The notes under the pieces are model-generated. The model saw nothing but the letters and a program-made list of their open reading frames with translations, did no database searches and had not been told where the DNA came from. A stretch of DNA of 57,891 bases from Gynuella sp. (GTDB lineage: Bacteria > Pseudomonadota > Gammaproteobacteria > Pseudomonadales > Natronospirillaceae), in the NCBI GenBank assembly GCA_028282465.1, contig JANQHX010000099.1:1-57891 (forward strand), read 5' to 3'. A program made the position numbers and the translations under genes. The number at the start of each line of letters is the position of its first letter. The first letter of the stretch is position 1. Shown one piece after another: positions 1-8,981 of the stretch.

Positions 1-592
1 TCATTTCGGTGACTTGAACAGCGTTACCCAGTGGTAGCTTGGTCACAACGTCATAATAGATGACATTCATTCCCATACTCTCGGCCATCACACCTAACTG
101 GGTACCAATGTTGCCATAACCCACAATCCCCAGGGTTTTGCCACGAATTTCAAATGAATTTACCGCGGACTTCAGCCAGCCACCTCGGTGGCAAGCGGCG
201 TTTTTCTCTGGAATTCCTCTGAGCAACATAATGGCTTCAGCCATCACCAACTCGGCTACAGAGCGAGTATTTGAGTACGGCGCATTAAAGACCACAATGC
301 CCTTTTCAGTGGCTGATTGAAGATCTACCTGGTTTGTACCAATACAAAAACACCCTACTGCTATAAGTTTCTCTGCAACGTCAAATACGTCTTTAGTAAG
401 CTGCGTGCGTGATCGAATACCCACGAAATGAGCATCTTTTATTTTTTCTTTCAGCTCATCAGTCGGTAGGGCTTTTTTGTGAAACTCAATATTGGTGTAA
501 CCCGCTGACTTTAAAGAATCGACGGCAGACTGATGCACGCCTTCCAATAGCAATATGCGGATTTTGCTCTTATCCAGAGAGGTCTTGCTCAT
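1..592 (-). CDS. serA: D-3-phosphoglycerate dehydrogenase, 3' end cut by window edge
   Basis: The N-terminal 197 codons are present; the gene runs off the left edge. SerA oxidises 3-phosphoglycerate with NAD+ in the first step of serine synthesis in the cytoplasm. The translation starts MSKTSLDKSKIRILLLEGVH. It carries the substrate-binding half (VGIRSRTQLT, IGTNQVDL) and then the start of the NAD-binding Rossmann fold (GKTLGIVGYGNIGTQLG, about residues 150-167). The ATG at 592 is preceded by an AT-rich stretch and 150 bp of non-coding DNA up to the next gene. The C-terminal ACT regulatory domain expected for SerA would lie outside the window, so its presence cannot be judged. Confidence 0.93.
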   Translation of the reverse strand, partial: MSKTSLDKSKIRILLLEGVHQSAVDSLKSAGYTNIEFHKKALPTDELKEKIKDAHFVGIRSRTQLTKDVFDVAEKLIAVGCFCIGTNQVDLQSATEKGIVVFNAPYSNTRSVAELVMAEAIMLLRGIPEKNAACHRGGWLKSAVNSFEIRGKTLGIVGYGNIGTQLGVMAESMGMNVIYYDVVTKLPLGNAVQVTEM

Positions 593-744
593 TTAAAGAT
601 AATTCCGAGGCTAGATTTGAAGGTCGCGAATCATACCATAGAAGGAATGCCATTTTGGTATGAAAATTTTTAGGTCTCTAGTGAATTTAGATACAGCTTG
701 ATATCTCTACCTCAACAGCAAAAATCTGGCTTTTTAATGCTAAT

Positions 745-1710
745 TTACCGCTTAATAGGCATGAGGTTTTCGAGCGAGCGAGCGGAAAGCAGCCTAGCTA
801 AAATTGCGATTACAATTAAAGCAAAAATTAAACGCCCCCAAAGCACACCCACGACGTCTGCTCCAAGAAGCATAACCAGAAGCGTGTCTTCAATTAAGCT
901 ATGGCACAGCCCTAAAAAGCAAATTGATAGAAACACATCCCTTTTGTTGATGTGACCAGCCTTAATCTCAGAAATTAATAATCCAGCCCCAAAGCTTAAA
1001 CCTAATGTGACACCAACGATGGTCACGTTAGTTGCTTCCTTACCTATCTTTAAAACCCTCAAAACTGGTTCTAGTAACCAATGCATGAGCTTTTCAATGC
1101 CCAGAACCCTAAGTATTCTCAACATCAACATCAACCCAGCGATGATCCAGAATATAAAAAACAACATAGTGACTTGGTCTAGTGCCCAATTAACTAGTGA
1201 ATCCGATCCAGGTTGTGGCTGCCAAATCATTTGAGCGTCTTGTTGTTGATAATCAAAAATTCTATAGGACCAGAATATGATCACCCCTAGCACAAAACTC
1301 CCACCCACTCGCAACAGTATTGTTATCCACCATGGCACCCCGGCTACTTTTGCCACAGCACCTTCTACGGGGATCGCATGAGCCAAAAGCATCAAGGTTG
1401 CCACAGTGGTAACCTGCGCAGCGGTTAACGTTTGACCTTGCATAAGGTCATAAAACACCACCATACCTGTATAAATATTAGTAAGTATGGCAGTACCCCA
1501 TACCAAAGCCATCTCATCCGGCAACCCCATAGCGGCCATAAACGGAGACAGCGCCCAACCCAACCAGTCGGTTACGCCAAGCAAGTCCATACCTTTGACA
1601 ACAATAAGTGCAGGCACCATCACTTTGATTAAAATGAAATACGAGTGGCAAACATCTCGTATAAACTTTTTGCCGAATTCGATTAACTGCTTCAACGAAT
1701 TTAATCTCAA
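745..1710 (-). CDS. Nucleoside-recognition (Gate) domain membrane protein
   Basis: A polytopic inner-membrane protein of about 320 residues with roughly eight hydrophobic segments. The repeated patterns GWALSPFMAAMGLPDEMALVWGT and LLEPVLRVLKIGKEATN...GLSFGAGLLI are typical of the Gate / nucleoside-recognition family (spore maturation A/B-like), whose substrates are largely unknown. The start is uncertain: TTG at 1710 has no clear ribosome site, while TTG at 1695 has GAGA about 10 bases upstream and would give MKQLIEFGKKF. No ATG lies upstream of the first membrane segment. It stands alone between serA and a metallopeptidase gene on the same strand. The family call is good; any transport function is inference. 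Confidence 0.8.
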   Translation of the reverse strand: MRLNSLKQLIEFGKKFIRDVCHSYFILIKVMVPALIVVKGMDLLGVTDWLGWALSPFMAAMGLPDEMALVWGTAILTNIYTGMVVFYDLMQGQTLTAAQVTTVATLMLLAHAIPVEGAVAKVAGVPWWITILLRVGGSFVLGVIIFWSYRIFDYQQQDAQMIWQPQPGSDSLVNWALDQVTMLFFIFWIIAGLMLMLRILRVLGIEKLMHWLLEPVLRVLKIGKEATNVTIVGVTLGLSFGAGLLISEIKAGHINKRDVFLSICFLGLCHSLIEDTLLVMLLGADVVGVLWGRLIFALIVIAILARLLSARSLENLMPIKR

Positions 1711-1775
1711 GTTATATATAAGAATGCGGACTGTAGGGAGAATCCGTTAAGAAAGCGATAGTCGAAACCATATAA

Positions 1776-2702
1776 TCAAAATACGATTTTTGAAGGTTTA
1801 TCTTTGGCGATCCATTCTTTCCATCGCTTATCCATGGACTCTACAGAACCAAAGTAGTGGTTTTCAAAGAGGTGAGAGGTTTTGTATCGACTTCCCTGTT
1901 TATATTCATGCAGCAACTGAGAAACAAAAATTCGACGACTTGGATTAGACATTAAATAATACAACAGCTCGCCTGCCATGGCCCTAAGGTAAGGCGCACG
2001 CCCCATATCTCCCGCTCTCCACTCGTTACTGTCAATTGCGAAATAGTCTTTCAGACTCACTTGAGCTGAATAATATTCCATAGCCTTCTGATTGTAGTTG
2101 TGAGCATAGAGAACGATTCGATCATCTTCTATTTCAAGAAACTCTATCAGTTCGGCCAAGCCTTCATTAAACCAAGCTGTAATATATTTGGTCTCGGAGT
2201 TAATAACCGCATGCGAAGCTTCATGTTTTATCGTCCTGAAAACCCGGTCTCTATCCTCATCCATAAATACCGCAATTTGCTCAAGAGAAGTAATGTAAAC
2301 TCCCAAACTGTTACTTCCCGATTGTCCAGTTACCTTTTCAACATAAGCTTGATATTCCCGTTGACTCGGAAAGATGTTAATACTCACGGGCACCGTTTTA
2401 TAGAAATCAAAATAGAAGATCCTTTTATAAAACAGGTAAACAGCATTCACGTCATTCTGTATTCTTTTTAGTTCGTCGTTGGTTACATCCGAGCCGTGAT
2501 TAATGATCTGTATATCGTATGGCTGCCATTTAGAGCTGCTTTTCTCTAGCTCGACAGTTTCCACTGGTGTCTCGGCAGGTTTTCTATCACTGAAATGAAC
2601 TTGCCCATTTTCATCCGTCCATTGATATATTTCAGAGAATCCAGATGAGGCCAATAGACTCAGAAGCATGACTGTTAAAATACTATTTAAAGAAAATCGC
2701 AT
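1776..2702 (-). CDS. Secreted DUF4124 protein with gluzincin-type metallopeptidase domain
   Basis: A 308-residue protein with signal peptide MRFSLNSILTVMLLSLLASSGFS. A short DUF4124 module follows (EIYQWTDENGQVHFSDRKP, residues 24-42), then a peptidase-MA-like domain. The zinc motif HEASH lies at 160-164 and the third ligand is supplied by NEGLAE at 179-184, as in gluzincins. It is probably a periplasmic or surface zinc protease with unknown target. I chose ATG at 2702 because it places the signal peptide at the N terminus and has GAG nine bases upstream; an in-frame ATG at 2726 would add MMKLELYL without a ribosome site. A longer paralogue lies at 8982-10166. The fold call is firm, the substrate unknown. 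Confidence 0.8.
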   Translation of the reverse strand: MRFSLNSILTVMLLSLLASSGFSEIYQWTDENGQVHFSDRKPAETPVETVELEKSSSKWQPYDIQIINHGSDVTNDELKRIQNDVNAVYLFYKRIFYFDFYKTVPVSINIFPSQREYQAYVEKVTGQSGSNSLGVYITSLEQIAVFMDEDRDRVFRTIKHEASHAVINSETKYITAWFNEGLAELIEFLEIEDDRIVLYAHNYNQKAMEYYSAQVSLKDYFAIDSNEWRAGDMGRAPYLRAMAGELLYYLMSNPSRRIFVSQLLHEYKQGSRYKTSHLFENHYFGSVESMDKRWKEWIAKDKPSKIVF

Positions 2703-2828
2703 TAGGTACAACTCTAATTTCATCAATAATCAAATCATTCTACGTATTGATAAGAGCCTAAGAATTCAATGAAATTAAGCTCAATAGTAAAAGTGAAATG
2801 CGGATCATGTTATTACTCTTCAGACATA

Positions 2829-2854
2829 AAAAAAGTCGCAAAAGCGACTTTTTT
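2829..2854 (-). terminator. Rho-independent terminator after fba
   Basis: Perfect inverted repeat: an 11-bp arm (AAAAAAGTCGC, 2829-2839), loop AAAA, and matching arm (2844-2854). Runs of A and T on both sides make it functional in either direction. It lies 29 bp beyond the fba stop codon and ends that operon before the metallopeptidase gene. Confidence 0.85.
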
Positions 2855-2882
2855 ATTTATGGCTATGGGTTAATACTCAGTA

Positions 2883-3959
2883 TTAAAGTACATCCACACA
2901 GTTCAAATCAGCAAAGGTTTTCTCTAAACGAGCTACCATGTTTTCTTCTGCTTTGCGCTGCCATACACGTGGGTCATAGTGTTTTTTGTTTGGCTGGTCA
3001 TCACCATCTGGGTTACCGATTTGGCCTTGCAGGTACTCTTTCTTATCTTCGTAGTACATACGAATGCCGTCCCAAGCAGCCCACTGAGTATCAGTGTCGA
3101 TGTTCATTTTGATAACACCATAGCTGATTGATTCTTTGATTTCTTCTTCAGTAGAACCAGAACCGCCATGGAATACAAAGTTAAGAGTATTCGTAGGAAC
3201 TTGGTACTTGTCTGATACGTAGGCTTGAGAATCACGTAGGATGGTTGGCGTCAGCTTAACGTTACCTGGCTTATAAACACCATGAACGTTACCGAAAGAC
3301 GCAGCGATAGTGAAATTGGGAGAAATCTTAATTAGCTCTTCGTAAGCGTAAGCAACTTCAGATGGCTGGGTGTACAACATGGACTGATCCATATCTGAGT
3401 TATCAACGCCGTCTTCTTCACCACCAGTACAACCCAATTCAATTTCTAGCGTCATACCCATTTTTGCCATACGCTCTAAATACTTAGCGCAGATTTCAAT
3501 GTTTTCCTCTAGCGGCTCTTCTGACAAATCAATCATGTGAGAAGAGAATAATGGCTTGCCAGTTTCTTCAAAGTGTTTTTCGCCAGCATCTAAAAGACCA
3601 TCGATCCATGGCAATAGTTTTTTAGCAGCATGGTCTGTGTGCAGTACAACAGGTACGCCATAAGCTTCAGCAACATTGTGAACATGCTTCGCACCAGAGA
3701 TAGCACCTAGAATAGAAGCTTGCTGGCCTTCACCTTTAAAGCCTTTGCCCGCAACAAATGCGGCACCGCCGTTTGAGAACTGAACGATAACAGGCGCTTT
3801 TACCTTTGCAGCGGCTTCGATGGTTGCGTTGATTGAATTAGTACCAATGCAGTTAACACCTGGAAGTGCAAAGGCATTTTCTTTGGCAACTTCGAACAAT
3901 TTATTCAGGTCTTCGCCAGCAACTACGCCTGGCTTTACTACGTCTAAAACTTTAGTCAT
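2883..3959 (-). CDS. fba: Class II fructose-bisphosphate aldolase
   Basis: 358 residues, matching the zinc-dependent class IIA aldolases of E. coli FbaA type (359 residues). It interconverts fructose 1,6-bisphosphate with glyceraldehyde 3-phosphate and dihydroxyacetone phosphate. Visible signatures are VVLHTDHAAKKLLPWIDG (zinc-binding His and catalytic Asp), the ELGCTGGEEDGVDN segment, and the phosphate-binding FHGGSGSTEEEI. It lies downstream of pgk on the same strand, separated by 250 bp, an order common in gammaproteobacteria. A strong terminator follows. The separation from pgk suggests fba may also have its own promoter in the gap. Confidence 0.96.
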   Translation of the reverse strand: MTKVLDVVKPGVVAGEDLNKLFEVAKENAFALPGVNCIGTNSINATIEAAAKVKAPVIVQFSNGGAAFVAGKGFKGEGQQASILGAISGAKHVHNVAEAYGVPVVLHTDHAAKKLLPWIDGLLDAGEKHFEETGKPLFSSHMIDLSEEPLEENIEICAKYLERMAKMGMTLEIELGCTGGEEDGVDNSDMDQSMLYTQPSEVAYAYEELIKISPNFTIAASFGNVHGVYKPGNVKLTPTILRDSQAYVSDKYQVPTNTLNFVFHGGSGSTEEEIKESISYGVIKMNIDTDTQWAAWDGIRMYYEDKKEYLQGQIGNPDGDDQPNKKHYDPRVWQRKAEENMVARLEKTFADLNCVDVL

Positions 3960-4168
3960 TGCATTTTGTCCTATAAGGTTTTAACCACTGGGCAGAGATC
4001 TTGTGCAAACCCACTGCTAGCCATTGCTATGTTGAGGGTTCAAACCCAGAAGGCTTGAACAAAATCTCTAGTTGGGTGGTTTTGTGTTTTCCGCTTAGGG
4101 AGTTTGGTGGTTTTTTAGTCATTGTTCAAATATAGCTGAATCAATTGACTATATTTCTTACTAAATAA

Positions 4169-4184
4169 GGCGGTTGAACCCGCC
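4169..4184 (-). terminator. Possible weak terminator or attenuator between pgk and fba
   Basis: GGCGG (4169-4173) pairs with CCGCC (4180-4184) around a six-base loop, 25 bp after the pgk stop. On the minus strand the hairpin is followed by TTATTTAGT, a poor U tract, so read-through into fba is likely. The remaining 3960-4168 region shows no gene. Confidence 0.35.
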
Positions 4185-4209
4185 CTATTCATATCTTTTT
4201 ACTCAGGAA

Positions 4210-5373
4210 TTAAGCTTTCGCTCTTTCCTCTAATATTGCAACAGCTGGAAGTTTCTTACCTTCTACAAACTCCAGGAAGGCGCCACCACCCGTGGAGATG
4301 TAGCCAAATTTCTCTTCCATATCAAATTTCTGAACTGCGGCAATTACGTCGCCACCGCCAAGTACAGAAAAGGCATCACTTTCTGCGATGGCTTCAGCCA
4401 CTGCTTTAGTGCCTTCTTGGAAATTATCGAATTCGAAGACGCCGCATGGGCCGTTCCAAAGAATTGTTTTCGCACCTTTGATCACTTCAGCGTACTTAGC
4501 TGCTGTTTCAGGGCCTAAATCCAAAATCTCTTCGTTGTCTGCTACTTGATCAACAGGTTTTACAGTTGCTTCAGCTGTAGCTGAAAACTCTAGGCCAACT
4601 CTTACATCAACTGCTTCTGGAATGTCATTTTCTTCCATCAACTTTTTAGCTTCTGGGATCAGATCTTTTTCGTGAAGAGACATACCCACGTTATAACCCT
4701 GGGCAGCAACGAAAGTATTTGAAATACCACCGCCGACAATCAATTGATCACAGACTTTAGACAAGCTTTCTAGAACGGTAAGCTTAGTTGAAACCTTTGA
4801 GCCACCTACAATAGCAACCATTGGACGAGCTGGGTTATCCAAGGCTTTTCCTAATGCGTCTAACTCACCAGCCAACAGTGGGCCTGCGCATGCAACAGGT
4901 GCAAACTTCGCAACACCATGGGTTGAAGCTTGTGCACGGTGAGCGGTACCGAATGCATCCATCACATAAACATCACAGAGTTCTGCCATTTTCTTTGACA
5001 GATCATCTTCGTTTTTCTTTTCGCCTTTGTTGAATCGAACATTCTCAAGAAGAACAAGATCTGAGTCTGTATCAACACCCTCTACCCAGTCTTTAATCAA
5101 TGGGATTTCACGACCTAATAACTCGCCCATATAGCTAGCTACTGGCTTTAGCGATGCTTTTTCATCATAAACACCTTCTTCTGGACGCCCTAAGTGAGAC
5201 ATCACCATTACTTTAGCACCTTTTTCCAGCGCTTCTTTAATGGTTGGGAGGGAGGCTTTGATTCTTTTGTCAGAGGTGACCTGACCTTCTTCATTGATAG
5301 GTACATTAAGGTCTTGACGTATCAGAACGCGCTTGCCAGCCAGATCCAGATCGGACATTTTGATGACAGACAT
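4210..5373 (-). CDS. pgk: Phosphoglycerate kinase
   Basis: 387 residues, the usual bacterial length. It transfers phosphate between 1,3-bisphosphoglycerate and ADP in lower glycolysis. Family signatures include [17 protein letters not shown] near the N terminus, [49 protein letters not shown], and the C-terminal nucleotide-binding [12 protein letters not shown] and [14 protein letters not shown]. The ATG at 5373 has an AAGAAAGGAAAAC ribosome site just upstream. It is the first gene of a pgk-fba unit; epd/gap, often found upstream, is not here, because the divergent udk gene starts at 5556. Confidence 0.97.
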   Translation of the reverse strand: MSVIKMSDLDLAGKRVLIRQDLNVPINEEGQVTSDKRIKASLPTIKEALEKGAKVMVMSHLGRPEEGVYDEKASLKPVASYMGELLGREIPLIKDWVEGVDTDSDLVLLENVRFNKGEKKNEDDLSKKMAELCDVYVMDAFGTAHRAQASTHGVAKFAPVACAGPLLAGELDALGKALDNPARPMVAIVGGSKVSTKLTVLESLSKVCDQLIVGGGISNTFVAAQGYNVGMSLHEKDLIPEAKKLMEENDIPEAVDVRVGLEFSATAEATVKPVDQVADNEEILDLGPETAAKYAEVIKGAKTILWNGPCGVFEFDNFQEGTKAVAEAIAESDAFSVLGGGDVIAAVQKFDMEEKFGYISTGGGAFLEFVEGKKLPAVAILEERAKA

Positions 5374-5555
5374 GTTGTTTTCCTTTCTTTAGGCTTTTAA
5401 ATTTGGGCGCTATTGTAGCCATCTGAAGTCGGATTAGCAGCCATTCTGTAAGAAAATTACAAAATCGCCTGACTCACATCAGGTGGAAATTCTGGGTTAA
5501 CACCTTCGACCACCATAGCTAAAATGGTAAATTCGTTACAGCATAGGCAACTTTT

Positions 5556-6185
5556 ATGACACCGGTATTTATTGGCATTGCAGGTGCGTCCGCATCTGGC
5601 AAGAGTTTATTAGCGGAAACTATTCATCAAGAACTCTGCGAGGAGATAGGCTCAGACAAAATTGCCATCATTAAGGAGGATGCCTATTACAAGGATCAGA
5701 GTCATATGTCTTTTGAAGACAGAGAAAAAACCAACTATGACCATCCCGCCGCATTTGATCGAGACTTACTGATCAATCACCTAGACGAGCTCCGTAATGG
5801 AAAGTCTGTAGAAATCCCCAGCTATGATTACGCTCAGCATAACCGTTCTAAAGAAACAGTGAACCAGCCAACTTTGCCGGTTATTATTCTGGAAGGTATT
5901 TTGCTTTTGAACGATCAGAGAGTTAGGCATAGATTAGACACAAGCATTTTTGTAGATACCCCCTTAGACATTTGCTTTATTAGGCGACTCAAAAGAGATA
6001 CAGCACTCAGGGGCAGAACCATGAAGTCTGTTATTCAGCAGTACACCACCACAGTAAGGCCCATGTACTGGCAATTTATTGAGCCTTCAAAACAGCATGC
6101 TGACATTATTGTGCCTCGGGGTGGAAAAAACAGGGAGGCAATCGAAATGTTGAAGGCAAGAATAAGGCAGACTTTGTCAGCTTGA
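5556..6185 (+). CDS. udk: Uridine kinase
   Basis: 209 residues. It phosphorylates uridine and cytidine for pyrimidine salvage in the cytoplasm. The P-loop [17 protein letters not shown] lies at residues 7-23, followed by [11 protein letters not shown], the YDHPAAFD motif, [12 protein letters not shown] and [10 protein letters not shown], all characteristic of the Udk/PRK family. It is shorter at the C terminus than some Udk proteins but complete in all visible motifs. Divergent from pgk with a 182-bp gap; the next gene on the strand lies 208 bp away, so it is probably monocistronic. Confidence 0.93.
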   Translation: MTPVFIGIAGASASGKSLLAETIHQELCEEIGSDKIAIIKEDAYYKDQSHMSFEDREKTNYDHPAAFDRDLLINHLDELRNGKSVEIPSYDYAQHNRSKETVNQPTLPVIILEGILLLNDQRVRHRLDTSIFVDTPLDICFIRRLKRDTALRGRTMKSVIQQYTTTVRPMYWQFIEPSKQHADIIVPRGGKNREAIEMLKARIRQTLSA

Positions 6186-6393
6186 TTATCCACCTATTAA
6201 AATATTCTTCATTACTGAACTGGTTCTTACATAGGGTTATTAAGTCTAATCAAATTAAGAAGAATCGGATTCATGAAATTTAACTACAAAGACCCATATT
6301 AGTTTTTCTGCCTGAATTCAGCGAATTCATTCATTTGAATAAAGGCTTTAATCGACTAAAAAATGGACTCTGAAGGAGAAATACAGATTTATC

Positions 6394-6894
6394 ATGGAAC
6401 AAACTCTTGAAAGACTGATGTACGCATCACGATGGCTACTCACTCCGATCTATGCAGGGCTGGGGTTATGTTTAGTTCTTCTTAGCGTCGTTTTCTTTAC
6501 CAAAGCGATTTTTGCTATTCCAGTGGTGCTAGATAAAACGGCCAATGATGTCATTTTACTCACCCTAACACTGGTGGATATTGCCCTGGTTGGCGGGCTA
6601 GTGGTTATGGTGATGTTCAGCGGGTACGAAAACTATATTTCTAAGTTGGATGTTGAAGGAGACACCGAAAAGCTGACCTGGCTAGGGAAGATGGACTCCC
6701 AAAGCCTCAAAAATAAAGTAGCGGCTTCCATTGTATCAATTTCTTCCATTCACTTACTTAAGGAATTTATGGAATTAGAGCAAATGGAGAATCTTGAATA
6801 CATTAAGTGGTATGTGATCATGCATCTAACTTTTGTGGTTTCTGCTTTTGCCATGGGCTATTTAGACAAGCTCACAAAGGTGGCTAACAAATAA
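6394..6894 (+). CDS. yqhA: YqhA-like (UPF0114) inner membrane protein
   Basis: 166 residues. The start [28 protein letters not shown] matches the conserved opening of UPF0114 proteins, and three to four membrane segments are visible (about 16-38, 52-75, 138-158). The segment [11 protein letters not shown] is another family signature. Function is not established. An AAGGAG sequence lies about 15 bases before the ATG, further than usual, but the conserved N terminus supports this start. The 208-bp upstream gap is AT-rich with short GAATTC repeats and no recognisable gene. Confidence 0.86.
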   Translation: MEQTLERLMYASRWLLTPIYAGLGLCLVLLSVVFFTKAIFAIPVVLDKTANDVILLTLTLVDIALVGGLVVMVMFSGYENYISKLDVEGDTEKLTWLGKMDSQSLKNKVAASIVSISSIHLLKEFMELEQMENLEYIKWYVIMHLTFVVSAFAMGYLDKLTKVANK

Positions 6895-6992
6895 GCCTGC
6901 TGTCGGTCAGTTCACAGACCTAATTTGTCATGTGTCAAGGGCATATTGCCAGTGCTATAATACGGGTTTGAGTATTTAACCGAGCCGAACCC

Positions 6993-7313
6993 GTGTTAAA
7001 AAAACACCCCACTAAATCAGAAGTTCGTAGCAAGCTGGATCGCCAGGTTGAGGAATTTCTTATGCGTGGCGGAGAGGTTCAAGAAGTTCAAAACGGCATA
7101 AGTGGCGACGACAGCAATAATCCTTGGCAGACGCCTTTGTTCTTTAAAGGCACCCAACAGGATCACACCCCTATTACTCACCTCTATAAAGTCATCGATG
7201 CTCGCAAACGTAAGTCTGCAAACAGCAAACATTCATCGAACTCATCAAAACCCAAAAAGCATTGGATATATGATGATTTCGGGGAGCCCATCCGCTGGGT
7301 GTGGAAAGACTAA
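6993..7313 (+). CDS. Small basic protein with a SutA-like EEFLxRGGxVQEV motif
   Basis: 106 residues starting at GTG (6993); an in-frame stop lies just upstream at 6969, leaving no ATG alternative before the conserved part. Residues 17-32 read RQVEEFLMRGGEVQEV. That resembles the conserved core of SutA, a small RNA-polymerase-associated regulator known in Pseudomonas. The acidic N-terminal tail of SutA is missing, and the C-terminal half here is basic and Ser/Lys/His-rich, ending in KKHWIYDDFGEPIRWVWKD. It may be a DNA- or RNA-binding regulator, but that is inference from one short motif. The following small gene begins 17 bp after its stop, so the two probably form one unit. Confidence 0.6.
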   Translation: MLKKHPTKSEVRSKLDRQVEEFLMRGGEVQEVQNGISGDDSNNPWQTPLFFKGTQQDHTPITHLYKVIDARKRKSANSKHSSNSSKPKKHWIYDDFGEPIRWVWKD

Positions 7314-7329
7314 ATTTTGGGATTTACGA

Positions 7330-7536
7330 ATGAGCAATGTTGTCGAGTTCAAGGCTAGATCAGCTACTAAAACTAAGAAAAAACTCAAAGCCAAAGCTCA
7401 GGCTAAAACTCTTTGCAAGAACGGTTTCCACAAATGGGAAATTGATCAAAAAAAGCAATTCGACGTCAAGACTGGCAAGCTAGTCACTCGATACATCTGC
7501 AGCCGATGTGGTCAAACTAAAACGGAACTAAGCTAA
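7330..7536 (+). CDS. Small zinc-ribbon-like protein
   Basis: 68 residues from ATG at 7330, preceded by GGGA eight bases upstream. The N terminus is Lys/Ala-rich (KTKKKLKAKAQAKT). It is followed by LCKNGFHKWE and, after about 25 residues, YICSRCGQTK. The Cys-His plus CxxC spacing suggests a single zinc-binding ribbon resembling the phage-associated DUF1660 type; that family match is tentative. A longer reading from an upstream ATG in this frame would run through the preceding gene and is unlikely. It ends 9 bp inside the convergent MATE gene. Confidence 0.55.
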   Translation: MSNVVEFKARSATKTKKKLKAKAQAKTLCKNGFHKWEIDQKKQFDVKTGKLVTRYICSRCGQTKTELS

Positions 7537-8892
7537 AACTGAAGCTGATTCTTTCTTCTTTAAAATCTGATATTCACGGTATACCAATATCACTGTAACC
7601 ACCGCAGCCATTAGATCTGACATCATTAAACTTGCCCAAACCCCTTGAATGCCAAAATACATTGGCAAAATAAAAAGCAACGGGATTGAAAACACATAAA
7701 CCCTTAAAAAAGACAGCAAAAGTGCCTGGTTAGGCTTAGCAATGGCTTGAAACAAACTCATTCCGATAAATGGAAAGCCAATAAAGGTAAATGCCACTCC
7801 GATGTATCCAAAAATATTGGCAGAGTAACTCGCTACAGTGGAATCTGAGGTGAATACCAAAGTCAGTACATTAGGTAAAAAAAGCATTAAAAACGCAAAG
7901 CAAAAACTGTAGACCGTTGAAACTAGCAGCGCAGTACGAAGTACTTTCAAAACTCTAACATACTGCTGAGCCCCAAAGTTGTAGCCGCAAATTGTCTGAA
8001 AGCCAATAGTCATACCAACTATAGGCAATATCGTGAATGACATTACACGACCAACAATGCCGTAGGCAGCCAACAATGTATCAACATTCTCTAGGCCCGA
8101 TTGAACAATGGCCACATTAGCGATGCCAATAATCAAAGCGACACCGACATTGGTCACCATTGTTGGCAGTCCTGTCATAACAATGTCTTTAGCAAGTCGA
8201 ATGCGAAAGCTTGGCATAAAGGTTAAAAGCGTTTTTCCACGAACATAAAAACTCACCCCCAAAGTTAGGGCAATTATTTGAGATAGAATGGTTGCGTAAG
8301 CCGCGCCTTTGATTCCAAAACCCAACCAAAATATAAAGACTGGATCTAAAATGATATTCAGCACCGCAGTGGTCACGATCATAACCATCATGAGATTAGC
8401 TTTGCCTTCCGCTCGCAGAATATCACTGAGAATGAAAGTCACTAAGCCTAGGCCTGAACATAAAACCAAAGGAGCCATATAGTCGTGGGCATAAGGCAAC
8501 ACCTTTGGTGTGGCGCCGATTTCAATTAATAAATCATCTAACAACCAAATACCTAAAGCGGCAGATGCAAACCCTATGAGCAACCCCACCACTACCGCAG
8601 TACCCGCATAGCTTGCTGCCAGCTCAGGCTTTTTCTCTCCTAATGTACGAGAAATAATAGCTGCCACACCCACACCAACTAAACTGGTCAGCGCAATAAG
8701 CAACATTTGTAATGGAAATGACACACCTAGCGCTGCCATTGCGTTTGGGCCCAAACCTCTAGATACAAAGGCAGCATCCACTACGTTGTAGAGGCCGTTC
8801 ATCATTAACCCAAATATGACTGGGACTGACATTTTGAAGAACAGAGGAGTGATGGGCATTGAACCCAAAAACTGACTAGATTGACTTGGCAT
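7528..8892 (-). CDS. MATE family efflux transporter
   Basis: 454 residues with about twelve membrane segments in two related halves. These proteins exchange Na+ or H+ for cationic drugs or metabolites across the inner membrane. The opening FFKMSVPVIFGLMMNGLYNVVDAAFVSRGLG and the later IIGIANVAIVQSG / QTICGYNFGAQQY segments are typical of the MepA/NorM branch. The substrate cannot be read from sequence. The gene is convergent with the small zinc-ribbon gene, with a 9-bp overlap of coding ends. This copy is clearly distinct from the two other MATE genes in the window. Confidence 0.9.
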   Translation of the reverse strand: MPSQSSQFLGSMPITPLFFKMSVPVIFGLMMNGLYNVVDAAFVSRGLGPNAMAALGVSFPLQMLLIALTSLVGVGVAAIISRTLGEKKPELAASYAGTAVVVGLLIGFASAALGIWLLDDLLIEIGATPKVLPYAHDYMAPLVLCSGLGLVTFILSDILRAEGKANLMMVMIVTTAVLNIILDPVFIFWLGFGIKGAAYATILSQIIALTLGVSFYVRGKTLLTFMPSFRIRLAKDIVMTGLPTMVTNVGVALIIGIANVAIVQSGLENVDTLLAAYGIVGRVMSFTILPIVGMTIGFQTICGYNFGAQQYVRVLKVLRTALLVSTVYSFCFAFLMLFLPNVLTLVFTSDSTVASYSANIFGYIGVAFTFIGFPFIGMSLFQAIAKPNQALLLSFLRVYVFSIPLLFILPMYFGIQGVWASLMMSDLMAAVVTVILVYREYQILKKKESASVLA

Positions 8893-8981
8893 AAATCTGG
8901 AAGTGAATGACTAAGCCCGGCAGTGTATCATTGGCGATATGACCGTCCAATGACTTACTCTATGAACGGCTAATTCAGTAG

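Noticed and set aside
7102-7536. Longer version of the small zinc-ribbon gene starting at 7102
   Set aside because: The extension lies inside the preceding gene in another frame and has no conserved sequence; ATG at 7330 has a ribosome site.
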